This document shows positions 1-9,431 of a DNA stretch of 64,000 nt, one piece after another (the first letter of the stretch is position 1; every line of letters starts with the position of its first letter). A program made the position numbers and the translations under genes. The DNA comes from Pseudarthrobacter sp. NIBRBAC000502772 (lineage in GTDB: Bacteria; Actinomycetota; Actinomycetes; Actinomycetales; Micrococcaceae): contig NZ_CP041188.1 in NCBI RefSeq assembly GCF_006517235.1, positions 2,232,001 to 2,296,000 on the forward strand. The letters run 5' to 3'. The notes under the pieces are model-generated. The model did not search any database, was not told the origin of the DNA, and saw only the letters and a program-made list of their open reading frames with translations.

Positions 1-2898
1 CTGCAAATGGCCGCCAACCCCGACACCGCACTGCAGTCACTGGTGCGGCTGATCGAAAAGCACCCCGGTCTCCGGGAGCTGGCCGCGGCCGATCCGGAGG
101 TCAGCGAGCCGCTCTACCGGGTGCTCGGGGCCTCCGAAGCGCTGGGGGAATTCCTCATCCGGCACCCTGAGCACCTGGACGCCTTCGACGTCACGGCCAG
201 TCCCGAGCCACTTCAGGCAGACCCGGAACACCTCCGCTCTGTCCTCCTGAAATCCGTTCTCGCGGAGCCCGGGTCAGCACGGCCCGTGGCGGGAATGACC
301 GGAGCCGACGCCTATGCCGCGCTGCGGTCGGCCTACCGCCGCGGGGTGGTGGACCTGGCGGTCAAGGACATGTGCGCTGCTGACCCATTGGACTTTATGC
401 CCGCCGTCGGAGCTGAACTCGCTGACCTGGCAGGGGCCGCGATCGAAGCCGCACTGGCAGTTTCCCGTGCCGAGGCTGCCGAGCAGTTCAGCGCCAGGGA
501 GGTGGCCGCCGTTGGCCTGGCCGTCATCGGGATGGGCAAATGCGGAGCGCGGGAACTGAACTATATTTCCGACGTCGACGTCATCTACGTGATCGACGCC
601 GGCGACCTGGACGACGCCCGTGCCAGTACTATCGGCACGGCCTTGGCCACCGGTATTTCCCGGGCGATCTCCTCCGTGGCGCGTGAACCCGGCCTCTGGG
701 AAGTGGACGCCAACCTGCGGCCGGAGGGCAAGTCCGGCCCACTGGTCCGAACCTTGGCCTCACACGAAAGCTACTACGCCCGCTGGGCCGAGAGTTGGGA
801 ATTCCAGGCGCTCCTGAAGGCGCGGACCATCGCCGGTGACAAGGACCTGGGGGAACGCTACGAAAAAGCCGTGGCCCCATTGATCTGGAGCTCCGCGGGC
901 CGTGAAGGGTTCGTGGAGTCCGTGCAGGCGATGCGCCGAAGGGTTACCGAGCATATCCCGGCGGCGGAGGAACAGCGGCAGATCAAACTCGGCCGCGGTG
1001 GCCTACGGGACGTGGAGTTCACCGTGCAGCTGCTCCAGCTGGTGCACGGAAAATCCGACGAAACCATTCGGCGCAGGGATACCACCGCGGCAATAGCGGC
1101 ACTCTCGGCCGGAGGCTACATCGGCAGGTCCGACGCCGCCGCTTTCGATCACGCATACCGGTACCTTCGCCTCCTGGAACACCGCATCCAGCTCTTCCAG
1201 CTCCGGCGGACACACCTGATGCCCATCAGCGAAGCTGCACAGCGCGCCCTCGCAAAGGCAGTGCTTAGCCCCTTCTCCAATGACAGGCCGCCGCCGGCTT
1301 CGCTGCTGGCCACCTGGCAGAAAACCAAACGCTCCGTCCGCGAACTGCACGAACGTATTTTCTACCGTCCGCTGCTTAACACTGCTGCCAAACTCAGCAG
1401 CGAGGACGCCAGACTGACACCGGAGGCTGCCCAGGGCCGCCTCGCCGCGCTGGGCTATCGTGACCCGCAGGGTGCCATGCGGCATATCGAGGCACTCACC
1501 GCCGGTGTCAGCCGGCGGGCAGCCCTGCAACGCCAGCTGCTGCCCGTCCTGCTGGACTGGCTCGCCGAAGGTGTTGATCCCGACGCCGGGCTGCTCGCGT
1601 TCCGGCGCGTCAGTGAGGCCCTTGGCACCACCCACTGGTATCTGGGCATGCTCCGGGATTCCACAGCGGCGGCTGAACGGCTATGCAACGTGCTCTCGAA
1701 CTCACGCCTGATTGCGGATCTTTTAGAGGTTTCGCCGGAGTCGGTGGCGTGGCTGGGCACCAACAAAGACCTCGTGCCGCTGGGCTTCGACGCCCAGTGG
1801 CAGGAGATCGCGTCCAAAATGTCGCGCCACTCGGACCCGGAAAACGCCATCAGGCTGATCAGGCTCATTAGGCGCCGGGAGATCCTCCGGATCGCGATCG
1901 CCGATTCTGCCGGGCTTCTCAACCAGGACCAGGTGGGCGCGGCGCTGGCTGACACAGACCGGGCAGCTGTGCTGGGCGCGCTGCGCGTGGCCGAAGGCAT
2001 CGTCTCTGCTGCGGGACCGCTCAAGACCGCGGTATTGGTGGTGGCGATGGGCCGCCAGGGCGGCCGCGAGATCGGCTACGGCTCCGACGCCGACGTCATG
2101 TACGTGCACCGCGCGTTGCCGGGCTATACGGACGAGGAAGCGCAGGATCAGGCGGCCCGGATTGTCGCCAAGGTCTCCAGCCTGCTCACGCAGCCGCTCA
2201 AGCCGGCCATCATGGCCGAGCGGGTACTGCAGATGGACGCGGATCTTCGGCCCGAGGGCAAGAACGGGGCAATGGTCCGCTCGCTCGATTCGTTCGCCGA
2301 ATATTACCGCCGGTGGTCGTTGATCTGGGAAGCGCAGGCGCTGCTGCGGGCCCGGCCGATGGCGGGCGACGATGCCCTGGCCGAGGACTTCCTGGCCCTC
2401 ATCGACCCCATCAGGTACCCGGAGTCGATTTCGGAGCAGGACGTCCGGGAGGTTCGTAGGGTCAAAGCGCGGGTGGAAGCGGAGCGGTTGCCGCGCGGGG
2501 CGGATCCGGCACGCCACGTGAAGCTTGGCCGCGGCGGACTGAGCGACGTCGAGTGGCTGGTGCAGCTCCTTCAGCTCCAGCACGCGGCCAAGCACCCGGA
2601 ACTGCGGACCACATCCACGGTGGAGGCCCTGGAAGCGGCGGCTGCACTGGACCTGCTCACCGGGCCTGACGCGAAACTGCTGGCCGACGCGTGGCGGCTC
2701 GCCAGCCGGATCCGGTCCGCCAACGTCATCTGGAGCGGCAGGGCGTCGGACACACTGCCGTCCGCACGCGGGGACCTTGAGGCGGTGGCACGCTGGTGCG
2801 GCTACGAACCTGGCAACGCGGCCGCCCTGGAAGAGGACTACCTCCGCCTGAGCCGGCGGGCCCGGGCCGTGTTCGAGAGGGCCTTCTACGGCCATTAG
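1..2898 (+). CDS. glnE: Bifunctional glutamine synthetase adenylyltransferase/deadenylyltransferase, 5' partial
   Basis: Adenylylates and deadenylylates a tyrosine of glutamine synthetase, tuning ammonium assimilation to nitrogen status. Two nucleotidyltransferase modules are visible: the first around residues 175-194 (counted from the ATG at nt 7) with a G-M-G..S-D-V-D signature, the second around residues 681-700 with S-D-A-D. Each is followed by an LGRGGLxDVE helical signature. This is the duplicated deadenylylase (N-terminal) and adenylylase (C-terminal) layout. The frame is open to nt 1, and 963 residues from the first ATG is some tens of residues shorter than actinobacterial GlnE, so the true start probably lies left of the window. 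Its substrate GlnA is encoded 1.3 kb downstream on the opposite strand. Family assignment is firm; the start is unknown. Confidence 0.95.
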   Translation: MQMAANPDTALQSLVRLIEKHPGLRELAAADPEVSEPLYRVLGASEALGEFLIRHPEHLDAFDVTASPEPLQADPEHLRSVLLKSVLAEPGSARPVAGMTGADAYAALRSAYRRGVVDLAVKDMCAADPLDFMPAVGAELADLAGAAIEAALAVSRAEAAEQFSAREVAAVGLAVIGMGKCGARELNYISDVDVIYVIDAGDLDDARASTIGTALATGISRAISSVAREPGLWEVDANLRPEGKSGPLVRTLASHESYYARWAESWEFQALLKARTIAGDKDLGERYEKAVAPLIWSSAGREGFVESVQAMRRRVTEHIPAAEEQRQIKLGRGGLRDVEFTVQLLQLVHGKSDETIRRRDTTAAIAALSAGGYIGRSDAAAFDHAYRYLRLLEHRIQLFQLRRTHLMPISEAAQRALAKAVLSPFSNDRPPPASLLATWQKTKRSVRELHERIFYRPLLNTAAKLSSEDARLTPEAAQGRLAALGYRDPQGAMRHIEALTAGVSRRAALQRQLLPVLLDWLAEGVDPDAGLLAFRRVSEALGTTHWYLGMLRDSTAAAERLCNVLSNSRLIADLLEVSPESVAWLGTNKDLVPLGFDAQWQEIASKMSRHSDPENAIRLIRLIRRREILRIAIADSAGLLNQDQVGAALADTDRAAVLGALRVAEGIVSAAGPLKTAVLVVAMGRQGGREIGYGSDADVMYVHRALPGYTDEEAQDQAARIVAKVSSLLTQPLKPAIMAERVLQMDADLRPEGKNGAMVRSLDSFAEYYRRWSLIWEAQALLRARPMAGDDALAEDFLALIDPIRYPESISEQDVREVRRVKARVEAERLPRGADPARHVKLGRGGLSDVEWLVQLLQLQHAAKHPELRTTSTVEALEAAAALDLLTGPDAKLLADAWRLASRIRSANVIWSGRASDTLPSARGDLEAVARWCGYEPGNAAALEEDYLRLSRRARAVFERAFYGH

Positions 2899-2963
2899 CG
2901 GCTGTCCGGGTCCTCCTCGAAGGCTGCAGACAGCCGCGCCGGTGCGGTGCTAGGTTGGGGGCC

Positions 2964-3407
2964 ATGGCAACGCAAATTTACGTGAACCTGCCCGTCAAGG
3001 ACCTGAAGCGGTCCGTCGATTTCTTCACCGCCCTGGACTTCTCGTTCAACCCGGACTACACCGATGAAAACGCGACCTGCATGATCATCAACGACAACGC
3101 CTTTGTCATGCTCCTAGTGGAGGGTTTCTTCAAAACCTTCACCTCCAGGGATGTAGCCGACGCCACCAGTTCCACAGAGGCCATCATGGCCTTTTCGGTG
3201 GACAGCAAGGAAGCCGTCGACGCAACGGTACGCAAGGCGCTGGCAGCCGGCGGCGCCCCGTCGCAGGAGGTCCAGGACTACGGCTTTATGTATAACCACA
3301 GTTTCCAGGACCCGGACGGGCACCTGTGGGAGGTCCTCTGGATGGACCCTGCCGGTCCACCGGCCGACGACGGGGCCCCCGCCGGATCAGACGGACAGCC
3401 GACCTGA
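2964..3407 (+). CDS. VOC (glyoxalase/bleomycin-resistance fold) family protein
   Basis: A 147-residue protein of the vicinal oxygen chelate fold. It opens with a beta strand (ATQIYVNLPVKDL) and the typical SVDFFTALDF helix, and near the C-terminus has the FQDPDGHLWEV motif that usually carries a metal-binding glutamate. Members include glyoxalases, dioxygenases and metal-independent resistance proteins, so the substrate cannot be inferred. I start it at the ATG at 2964 because homology begins there and a TAGGTT hexamer ends 7 nt upstream, which fits a leaderless transcript. The ORF is open further upstream but that part overlaps glnE and is arginine-rich. The next gene begins close to or inside its 3' end, so the two are probably co-transcribed. 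Confidence 0.85.
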   Translation: MATQIYVNLPVKDLKRSVDFFTALDFSFNPDYTDENATCMIINDNAFVMLLVEGFFKTFTSRDVADATSSTEAIMAFSVDSKEAVDATVRKALAAGGAPSQEVQDYGFMYNHSFQDPDGHLWEVLWMDPAGPPADDGAPAGSDGQPT

Positions 3408-3934
3408 AAACCCGGGTTGATTCGGTTTGGCTCATCGCCCTGGATGACCTCGACGCTGATGCCCTTGCCATCCAGTTGGGAGAGGTGGCAAACATTGAGC
3501 TGGGCCCAGGGCAAAGCAGCTTCGTGGGTGACCCGCTCCGCATGGTCCTGGCGGGACTGGAGGAGGATTCGCGGTTCCCTTTTGTCGTGGAGGCCGCGGG
3601 CTACGCCGTTGGCGTGCTGACCCTCCAGGCCGGTGCCGCGCGCCTGGCCGGCTGGCCGGACGAGGACTCTGCGTGGCTGCTACGCGGTTTCCTGATCGAC
3701 AGGCGCCACCAGGGGCAAGGCCTCGGGCCGCTGGCGGCAACGTCCGCGGTGGAGGCGGCCGCGAAACTGACCGCCAGGCGCGGAACGCACGAGGCCGGCG
3801 TCGTGCTCTCCGTCAACGAAGCCAATCCGGCCGGGTTGTCCGCGTACAGGACCGCCGGCTTTATGGACCAGGGGCAATACCTGGGCGGCAGTTCCGGACC
3901 GCAACGGATCATGTACCGGAGCTTCAAGGGATAA
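3326..3934 (+). CDS. GNAT family N-acetyltransferase
   Basis: An acetyl-CoA-dependent acyltransferase fold. The motif-A turn RRHQGQGLG lies at about residues 126-134, preceded by the strand LLRGFLID and followed by the ANPAGLSAYRTAGF motif-B segment typical of GNAT enzymes. The acceptor is unknown. The start is uncertain: the given GTG makes an arginine-rich, probably untranslated N-terminus and overlaps the VOC gene by 82 nt. The GNAT strand beginning VWLIALDDL is encoded from about 3425, yet no ATG/GTG/TTG lies between 3326 and a TTG at 3476. Translation may start at CTG 3404 or be coupled to the VOC gene. Product class is secure; the N-terminus is not. Confidence 0.75.
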   Translation: MGGPLDGPCRSTGRRRGPRRIRRTADLKTRVDSVWLIALDDLDADALAIQLGEVANIELGPGQSSFVGDPLRMVLAGLEEDSRFPFVVEAAGYAVGVLTLQAGAARLAGWPDEDSAWLLRGFLIDRRHQGQGLGPLAATSAVEAAAKLTARRGTHEAGVVLSVNEANPAGLSAYRTAGFMDQGQYLGGSSGPQRIMYRSFKG

Positions 3935-4114
3935 TTCGTCCAGACACGGCGGGCGGGCATTGCCTCCGGCTCTACATTGATCGATCATGTGGATTGGCGG
4001 TGTTCTTCAAACCTTGTTGGGGGGAAGGCTTGAAAAGTCTTCGTCTCGGGGAGCACATGTCAGGGGGCTGGCTTCTGGTCTCAGCACGTCTGGAGTCAGC
4101 CCCCACCTTAGGGA

Positions 4115-4169
4115 CAAAAAAGTCCGCCCGGCCTGCAGCACTGACGCTGGCAGCCCGGGCGGACTTTTT
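4115..4169. terminator. Bidirectional intrinsic terminator between GNAT gene and glnA
   Basis: A long inverted repeat whose arms include AGTCCGCCCGG (4121-4131) and CCGGGCGGACT (4155-4165). An A-run flanks the left arm and a T-run the right, so it has a U-tract in both directions. It sits between the convergent GNAT gene (stop at 3934) and glnA (stop at 4202). The 180 nt to its left show no gene. Confidence 0.8.
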
Positions 4170-4201
4170 GGCGGACTGAACGGGTTCAGCCGCGGATCTG
4201 G

Positions 4202-5626
4202 CTAGACGCCGTAGTAGAGCTCGAACTCGTACGGGTTCGGGCGCAGGGACAGCGGGCGGATCTCGTACTCGTACTTGTACTCGATCCAGGTGTCGATCAG
4301 GTCCTGGGTGAACACGCCACCGGCCTGGAGGAACTCGTTGTCCTCGCGCAGGGCCTCCAGTGCCTCTTCCAGCGAGCCCGGAGCCTTAGGGATGTCCTTG
4401 GCTTCCTCGGCGGGCAGCTCGTAGAGGTCCTTGTCGATCGGAGCCGGCGGTTCGATGCGGTTGCGGATGCCGTCAATGCCGGCCATCAGCTGGGCAGCGA
4501 AGGCCAGGTACGGGTTGGACGAGGGGTCCGGAGCGCGGAACTCGATGCGCTTGGCCTTGGGGTTGGAACCCGTGATGGGGATACGGATACCGGCGGAGCG
4601 GTTGCCCTGCGAGTACACCATGTTGACCGGAGCTTCGAAGCCCTTGACCAGGCGGCGGTAGGAGTTCACCGTCGGGTTGGTGAAGGCGAGGACGGACGAG
4701 GAGTGCTTCAGCAGGCCGCCGATGTACCAGCGGGCCATGTCGGACAGGCCGGCGTAGCCCTTTTCGTCGTAGAACAGCGGTTCGCCGTTGGTCCACAGCG
4801 ACTGGTGGCAGTGCATGCCCGAACCGTTGTCGCCAAAGACCGGCTTCGGCATGAAGGTCACGGACTTGCCCCAGGCGTCGGCCGTGTTCTTGACGACGTA
4901 CTTGAACTTCTGCAGGTCGTCTGCGGCGTGGGTCAGGGTGGTGAACTTGTAGTTGATTTCAGCCTGGCCGGCGGAGCCTACCTCGTGGTGGCTGCGCTCA
5001 ACCTCGAGGCCGGCCTCATCCAGGGCGATGCACATGGCGTCGCGGAGGTCAGCCTGCTTGTCGGTGGGGGAAACCGGGAAGTAGCCGCCCTTGATGGGTG
5101 TCTTGTAGCCGAGGTTTCCGCCGTCTTCTTCGCGGCCGGTGTTCCAGTGTGCTTCTTCGGAGTCGATCTTGTAGAAGCTGCCCTCGGGGGAGGACTGGTA
5201 CTGGACGTTGTCGAAGACGAAGAATTCGGCTTCCGGAGCGAAGAACGCGGTGTCGGCGATGCCCGTGGAGGCGAGGTAGGCCTCAGCCTTTTCGGCCACG
5301 CCGCGGGGGTCGCGGTGGTAAGGGTCTCCGGTGCGGGGGTTCACGATGGAGAAGTTCAGCGCAAGGGTCTTCTCCATGCGGAAGGTGTCCAGGAATGCGG
5401 TGGTGACGTCCGGGATCAGCTGCATGTCGGATTCGGCGATGCCCTGGAATCCGCGGATGGAGGAACCATCGAAGAGCTGGCCGTTGACGAAGAAGTCCGC
5501 GTCGACGCTCTTTGCCGGCACGTTGAAGTGCTGCTGCACGCCCGGGAGATCGGTGAAGCGGATATCGACGAATTTAATATCTTCGTCCTTGATGAACTTG
5601 AGGACTTCGTCCGCAGTCTTGAACAT
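4202..5626 (-). CDS. glnA: Type I glutamine synthetase
   Basis: Catalyses ATP-dependent formation of glutamine from glutamate and ammonia as a cytoplasmic dodecamer. Length (474 aa) and signatures match the type I-beta enzyme: an N-terminal beta-grasp domain with [15 protein letters not shown] around residues 53-60, the metal-binding EAEFF, the ATP-binding [12 protein letters not shown] near residue 261, and NRSAGIRIP near residue 342. Tyr402 in [12 protein letters not shown] is in the position of the adenylylated tyrosine, so the protein should be a GlnE substrate, and glnE is in this window. The start ATG is preceded by AAGGAG (about 5632-5637 on the minus strand). The intergenic region upstream carries spaced direct repeats that may be nitrogen-regulator sites. 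Confidence 0.97.
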   Translation of the reverse strand: MFKTADEVLKFIKDEDIKFVDIRFTDLPGVQQHFNVPAKSVDADFFVNGQLFDGSSIRGFQGIAESDMQLIPDVTTAFLDTFRMEKTLALNFSIVNPRTGDPYHRDPRGVAEKAEAYLASTGIADTAFFAPEAEFFVFDNVQYQSSPEGSFYKIDSEEAHWNTGREEDGGNLGYKTPIKGGYFPVSPTDKQADLRDAMCIALDEAGLEVERSHHEVGSAGQAEINYKFTTLTHAADDLQKFKYVVKNTADAWGKSVTFMPKPVFGDNGSGMHCHQSLWTNGEPLFYDEKGYAGLSDMARWYIGGLLKHSSSVLAFTNPTVNSYRRLVKGFEAPVNMVYSQGNRSAGIRIPITGSNPKAKRIEFRAPDPSSNPYLAFAAQLMAGIDGIRNRIEPPAPIDKDLYELPAEEAKDIPKAPGSLEEALEALREDNEFLQAGGVFTQDLIDTWIEYKYEYEIRPLSLRPNPYEFELYYGV

Positions 5627-5787
5627 CTATGCTCCTTACGCATATGTAATATCTGGCTGGCAAGCCAACTGATCCAGCGCAATCCGAAGGGCAGGGAAAC
5701 CAAGTTTCCCTGCTTGGGAGGTATTGCTTGAAACTGCTATCAGCCTATGGACACGTCATTTCCCGTCAGTGTCCACATTGTTTCGGG

Positions 5788-5838
5788 CAGGTTACAGAAT
5801 GCCCTGTTCAGGTTACAGAATTGTCCTGAACAGGTAAC
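5788..5838. promoter_or_regulatory. Spaced CAGGTTACAGAAT repeats in the glnA/RDD divergent promoter region
   Basis: CAGGTTACAGAAT occurs identically at 5788-5800 and 5809-5821, 21 bp apart (two helical turns). A third partial copy, CAGGTAAC, lies at 5831-5838. The last two GTNAC boxes (5812-5816, 5834-5838) are separated by 17 nt, the spacing between gTnAC elements in GlnR sites. A 7-bp inverted repeat GTTCAGG/CCTGAAC (5806-5812, 5825-5831) overlaps them. GlnR is a candidate binder by inference only. Confidence 0.5.
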
Positions 5839-5910
5839 GCTATCCGGTGTCCGTAGTGTGGTCCAACGGTTTCCACTCTGTGGTCGGCGGTGAGTCGGTA
5901 AGCTTGGACG

Positions 5911-6348
5911 GTGGTAGATCGCAATGACATTGGCTCCTGGCTCAGCGGACCGGACACGTCCGGCATCTCAAGGTACCCGGGGGAGCGACTGGGATTGCCC
6001 GAATCCGGTTCCGGCTCCATCGCCAGGGCGGGCAGGCGCATCCTCGCCATCGTCCTTGACTGGGGGATTGCCCTGCTGATCAGCAATTTTGCCTTCGGCG
6101 GTGACTCCTGGGCCACGTTGGCGATTTTCGCCGTGGAACAGATGCTGCTTGTGGGCACCCTCGGTTACAGCATCGGCCACCGCGTGGCCGGGATCCAGGT
6201 GCAGCGGCTGGGCGGCGGGCCCGCGGGTCCAATGGCTGCCGTGGTGAGGTCGCTGCTGCTGTGCCTGGTGATTCCCGCCGTCATTTTCGATCCGGACCAG
6301 CGGGGACTGCACGACAAGGCGATGAATACGATCCTCGTGCGGCGCTAG
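5911..6348 (+). CDS. RDD family integral membrane protein
   Basis: A 145-residue membrane protein with the RDD pattern: an Arg early in TM1 (RAGRRILAIVLDW, about residues 39-51), a TLGYSIGHRVAGIQV turn, and a C-terminal amphipathic DQRGLHDKAMNTILV segment. About three hydrophobic helices are visible. The family's biochemical role is poorly defined. Start GTG 5911 follows TAAGCT (5899-5904) by 6 nt, which suggests a leaderless mRNA. It is divergent from glnA, as in M. tuberculosis where a small RDD gene neighbours glnA1, and the two genes share the repeat-bearing intergenic region. Confidence 0.85.
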   Translation: MVDRNDIGSWLSGPDTSGISRYPGERLGLPESGSGSIARAGRRILAIVLDWGIALLISNFAFGGDSWATLAIFAVEQMLLVGTLGYSIGHRVAGIQVQRLGGGPAGPMAAVVRSLLLCLVIPAVIFDPDQRGLHDKAMNTILVRR

Positions 6349-6433
6349 CAGTAATCAGGAACCCGGCCTCGCCGGTTCGCCGGCGCCTGACGTCCGCGAA
6401 CACCTGACAGCTCTGAACACAGCCAGTGCGCCG

Positions 6434-6790
6434 TCAGACCCCCGCTGTTTCCTTTGTCCCGGCAGGAACGGCCGTGCCTGGCGTCAGGTAGCCGCGCTTT
6501 CCGGCCCAGCGTTCGAACGCGACAGTGGCGAACGGGAACACCGCCGACAGTCCCGCGAACAGGGCCACAATGAAGGGCCACCGCTGGAGCCGCCACAGGG
6601 CGAGGGCGGCGATGCCGTAGCCCACAAACAGCGCACCATGGATGGGGCCGGCGATCTCCACACCCAGTTCGGTGGTCTTGGCGATCCACTTGAAGTACAT
6701 GCCAGCCAGCAGGGCAGCCCAGCTGAAGGCTTCGGCAACAGCCAGGACGCGGAAGGCCCGGATAACAAGGGTTCTAACGGGGATGGTCAT
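6434..6790 (-). CDS. DUF3817-type small integral membrane protein
   Basis: A 118-residue protein with three predicted membrane helices (RVLAVAEAFSWAALLAGMYF, GALFVGYGIAALAL and FIVALFAGLSAVFPFATVAF). The motif AGPIHGALFVGY between helices 1 and 2 is typical of the DUF3817 family. Function unknown; no catalytic residues are evident. I prefer the ATG at 6790 over an in-frame TTG at 6808 because GGAAG lies 7 nt upstream. The gene is convergent with the RDD gene. A weak GC-rich inverted repeat with a bulge lies between them at about 6360-6379. Confidence 0.75.
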   Translation of the reverse strand: MTIPVRTLVIRAFRVLAVAEAFSWAALLAGMYFKWIAKTTELGVEIAGPIHGALFVGYGIAALALWRLQRWPFIVALFAGLSAVFPFATVAFERWAGKRGYLTPGTAVPAGTKETAGV

Positions 6791-6843
6791 GTTGCGACTT
6801 CCAATCAATGTGCCCGCCTGTTCGGCGGCGTCCGGCAGACAAA

Positions 6844-6881
6844 AACCGCCCTGGTTCCGGTAAGCCGGAAGCAGGGCGGTT
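6844..6881 (-). terminator. Intrinsic terminator downstream of DUF4191 gene
   Basis: Near-perfect inverted repeat: AACCGCCCT (6844-6852) pairs with AGGGCGGTT (6873-6881), with an inner TTCCGG/CCGGAA stem. On the minus strand it is followed by a TTTTT tract. It lies 9 nt after the DUF4191 stop codon. Confidence 0.85.
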
Positions 6882-6889
6882 CAAGGGTC

Positions 6890-7642
6890 TTAGCGTCCGC
6901 GGTTGGGGCGCGCTTTGTAGGGGTCGATTCCCTTGGGAATCGGGAGGCGGTTGCCCAGCGAGGAAATGCGCTTGGATACCGCATTCACCTCAAGCTTGGT
7001 CAGTTCATTCTTCAGCTTGCCCATTTTCTTGGCTACCTGGCTGATGGGAACCTGGCCCTCGCCGCGGCCGCTTTCGATCATGTGGACCGTGACGTTCGGG
7101 AGGATGCGCGCAAGGCGCTTACGCTCGGCGTCGAGCATTGGCTTGACGCGGATGGTGGGGCCTTCGCTGACTAGGACGACGCCGGGACGGCCGACGGCGC
7201 GGAACACGGCGTCCTGCGTGCGCGGGTTAACGGCGACCGGCTGGTCCTCGGTGATCCAGCCACGCTTAAGCGTGCCCAGTGCCGCGCCCGAAGCTCCGGG
7301 CTGGTTCTCAATCTGGGCGAACGCGGCGCGTTCGGCACGACGCGAGAGGATCAGGGTGGCGCCGAGGAGGCCCAACGGAATACCGATGAGCAGGCCGGTG
7401 ATCCAGTTTTCCAGCCAAAATCCCACCAGGAAGCTGACAGCCACAACACCCAGGAACACCAGCAGCATCAGCCACGGGACCATGGGATCATGGCGGCGGG
7501 TCATGTTGAAGACTTCGCCGATCTGCTTGAGCCGGCTGGGCTTCTTGACCTTCGCTTCTTTTGGCTTGCGCGAGAAGAGGCCACGCTTCGGGGCGTCAGA
7601 GGCCGCCGGAGTGCTGTTACTGGAATCAGGGGAGTTCGCCAT
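6890..7642 (-). CDS. DUF4191 family membrane protein
   Basis: 250 residues: a polar, Ser/Pro/Lys-rich N-terminus, two adjacent membrane helices at about 55-76 and 79-100, and a C-terminal soluble part with GWITEDQPVAVNPRTQDAVFRAVGRPGVVLV, characteristic of the actinobacterial DUF4191 family. Function unknown. It lies directly downstream of lipA in the same orientation, the same neighbourhood as the M. tuberculosis homologue, which hints at a link to lipoate metabolism or shared regulation. A 7669-7712 hairpin separates it from lipA, so it may have its own promoter. The ATG follows a weak GAGGAAC-type ribosome site. Confidence 0.85.
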   Translation of the reverse strand: MANSPDSSNSTPAASDAPKRGLFSRKPKEAKVKKPSRLKQIGEVFNMTRRHDPMVPWLMLLVFLGVVAVSFLVGFWLENWITGLLIGIPLGLLGATLILSRRAERAAFAQIENQPGASGAALGTLKRGWITEDQPVAVNPRTQDAVFRAVGRPGVVLVSEGPTIRVKPMLDAERKRLARILPNVTVHMIESGRGEGQVPISQVAKKMGKLKNELTKLEVNAVSKRISSLGNRLPIPKGIDPYKARPNRGR

Positions 7643-7668
7643 AGTTCCTCAATTCTACGTGATTTATG

Positions 7669-7712
7669 CCTGAGGGCCGGACGCCGGATAATGTCCGGTG
7701 CCGGCCCTCAGG
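7669..7712. terminator. Hairpin downstream of lipA
   Basis: CCTGAGGGCCGG (7669-7680) pairs with CCGGCCCTCAGG (7701-7712) around an inner imperfect stem, located 17 nt beyond the lipA stop. There is no clear U-tract, so it may attenuate transcription or protect the 3' end rather than terminate efficiently. Confidence 0.65.
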
Positions 7713-7728
7713 GATAGCAAACTACGGC

Positions 7729-8736
7729 TTAGGCGCGGGCTGCGAGCAGTGAGCTGGCTTCCTGGCGGGTGCTGCCGGAGGACTCGATGTGGGCGAGTTC
7801 GGCGGGGATTTCCCAGCCCTTCTTGCGCATCGCGGTGGCCCAGAGCCGGCCGGCCCGGTAGGAGGAACGGACCAGCGGGCCGGACATGACGCCGAGGAAG
7901 CCGATTTCGTTGGCCTCGTCCTGGAGGTCCACGAACTCCTGCGGCTTGACCCAGCGGTCCACCGGCAGGTGCCGTTCACTTGGGCGCAGGTACTGGGTGA
8001 TGGTGATCAGGTCACACCCTGCCTCGTGCAGGTCCCGCAGGGCTTCGGAGATCTCCTCGCGGGTCTCGCCCATGCCCAGGATCAGGTTGGACTTGGTCAC
8101 CATCCCGAGCTTGCGGCCCTGGGTGATGACATCCAGGGACCGGTCGTACCGGAACGCGGGACGGATGCGCTTGAAGATCCGGGGCACGGTCTCGACGTTG
8201 TGCGCGAAGACCTCGGGCTTGGAATCGCAGATCGCCGCGATGTGTTCGGGCTTGCCGGAGAAGTCAGGGATCAGCAGTTCGACGCCGGTTCCCGGGTTCA
8301 GCTCGTGGATCTTCCGGACCGTCTCGGCGTACAGCCAGACACCCTCATCGGCCAGGTCATCACGGGCCACCCCGGTCACGGTGGCGTAGCGCAGCTGCAT
8401 GGCCAGGACCGAGCGGGCCACCTTCGTGGGCTCGAACATGTCCACCGGGGAGGGCTTGCCCGTGTCGATCTGGCAGAAATCACAGCGCCGGGTGCATTCG
8501 GACCCGCCGATCAGGAACGTGGCTTCCTTGTCTTCCCAGCACTCGAAAATGTTCGGGCAGCCGGCCTCCTCACACACCGTGTGCAGGCCTTCCTTCTTGA
8601 CCAGGTTCTTGAGCTGGACATACTCCGGACCCATCTGGACCTTCGCCTTGATCCATTCCGGCTTCCGCTCCACGGGTACTGCAGAGTTGCGCTGCTCAAC
8701 GCGCAGCAGCTTCCGGCCTTCTGGTGCCAGTGTCAC
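7729..8736 (-). CDS. lipA: Lipoyl synthase (radical SAM)
   Basis: Inserts two sulfurs into protein-bound octanoyl groups to make lipoate on E2 and GcvH proteins. Both iron-sulfur motifs are intact: the auxiliary cluster CX4CX5C at C55/C60/C66 and the radical-SAM CX3CX2C at C81/C85/C88. The C-terminal [10 protein letters not shown] holds the conserved RSSY that supplies the serine ligand of the sacrificial cluster. Length 335 aa is normal. The GTG start overlaps the lipB stop by 4 nt (GTGA), so the two are translationally coupled. The SucB E2 encoded in this window, with two lipoyl lysines, is an obvious substrate. Confidence 0.97.
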   Translation of the reverse strand: MTLAPEGRKLLRVEQRNSAVPVERKPEWIKAKVQMGPEYVQLKNLVKKEGLHTVCEEAGCPNIFECWEDKEATFLIGGSECTRRCDFCQIDTGKPSPVDMFEPTKVARSVLAMQLRYATVTGVARDDLADEGVWLYAETVRKIHELNPGTGVELLIPDFSGKPEHIAAICDSKPEVFAHNVETVPRIFKRIRPAFRYDRSLDVITQGRKLGMVTKSNLILGMGETREEISEALRDLHEAGCDLITITQYLRPSERHLPVDRWVKPQEFVDLQDEANEIGFLGVMSGPLVRSSYRAGRLWATAMRKKGWEIPAELAHIESSGSTRQEASSLLAARA

Positions 8737-9401
8737 AGGAGTGCTCCCTCAGGGCTTGAAACGAGTGCTTCTTCGTGCTTGCGAAATTCTTCCACGAACC
8801 GGTCCGCGATATCGCCCGGGGCGATGTTCCTGCCGGTTTCGATGGACATTGTGGTGACGCTGGCGTCGGTGATGCCACAGGCGATGATCTGGGCATAAGG
8901 CGCCAGATCATTGTTGCAGTTAATGGCGACGCCGTGCATTGTGACCCCGTCCAGGACGCGGATGCCGATTGCTGCAATTTTCCGGTCCGGGCCCTTGCTG
9001 TCAGCCGTGATCCACACGCCGGCGCGTCCCTTGATGCGCTCTGCGTTGATGCCATAGTCAGCCATGACCGCGATCATGACGGCTTCGAGCCGCTCAACGT
9101 AGTCTCGGATGCCGGACCGGTTCTTCAGCTTGAGGATCGGATACGCGATCAGCTGGCCGGGGCCGTGCCAGGTCAGCTTTCCGCCGCGGTCCACCGCAAC
9201 GACGGGCGTACCGTCCAACGGGCGTTCGTGCTCTTCCGTGAGCTTGCCCGCTGTATAGACCGCGGCATGTTCAAGGATGAGGACAGTGCTGGGCGCTTCG
9301 GCTGTGACGACCTTGCTGTGGATCCCGCGCTGCAGATCCCAGCCGCGCGTGTAGTCAACGAAGTCCGGGGCGAGACCCACCTGTGAAAACTCAAGAGTCA
9401 T
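8733..9401 (-). CDS. lipB: Octanoyl-[acyl-carrier-protein]:protein N-octanoyltransferase
   Basis: Transfers octanoate from ACP to the lysine of lipoyl domains, the step before LipA. Residues expected for the Cys/Lys active site are present: K141 in the DRKIAAIG segment and C175 in IIACGITD. The [16 protein letters not shown] block (about residues 73-88) is diagnostic of LipB. 222 aa is a typical length. The ATG at 9401 is preceded at 7 nt by TAAGCT on the minus strand, consistent with leaderless transcription. A GGTCCG/CGGACC inverted repeat lies just upstream. It forms an operon with lipA (4-nt overlap). Confidence 0.96.
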   Translation of the reverse strand: MTLEFSQVGLAPDFVDYTRGWDLQRGIHSKVVTAEAPSTVLILEHAAVYTAGKLTEEHERPLDGTPVVAVDRGGKLTWHGPGQLIAYPILKLKNRSGIRDYVERLEAVMIAVMADYGINAERIKGRAGVWITADSKGPDRKIAAIGIRVLDGVTMHGVAINCNNDLAPYAQIIACGITDASVTTMSIETGRNIAPGDIADRFVEEFRKHEEALVSSPEGALL

Positions 9402-9431
9402 GCCGTCAAGCTTAGACCCCGATCCGCGACG

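Noticed and set aside
4703..5731. 342-codon frame opposite glnA
   Set aside because: Antisense shadow; glnA signatures are unambiguous on the other strand.
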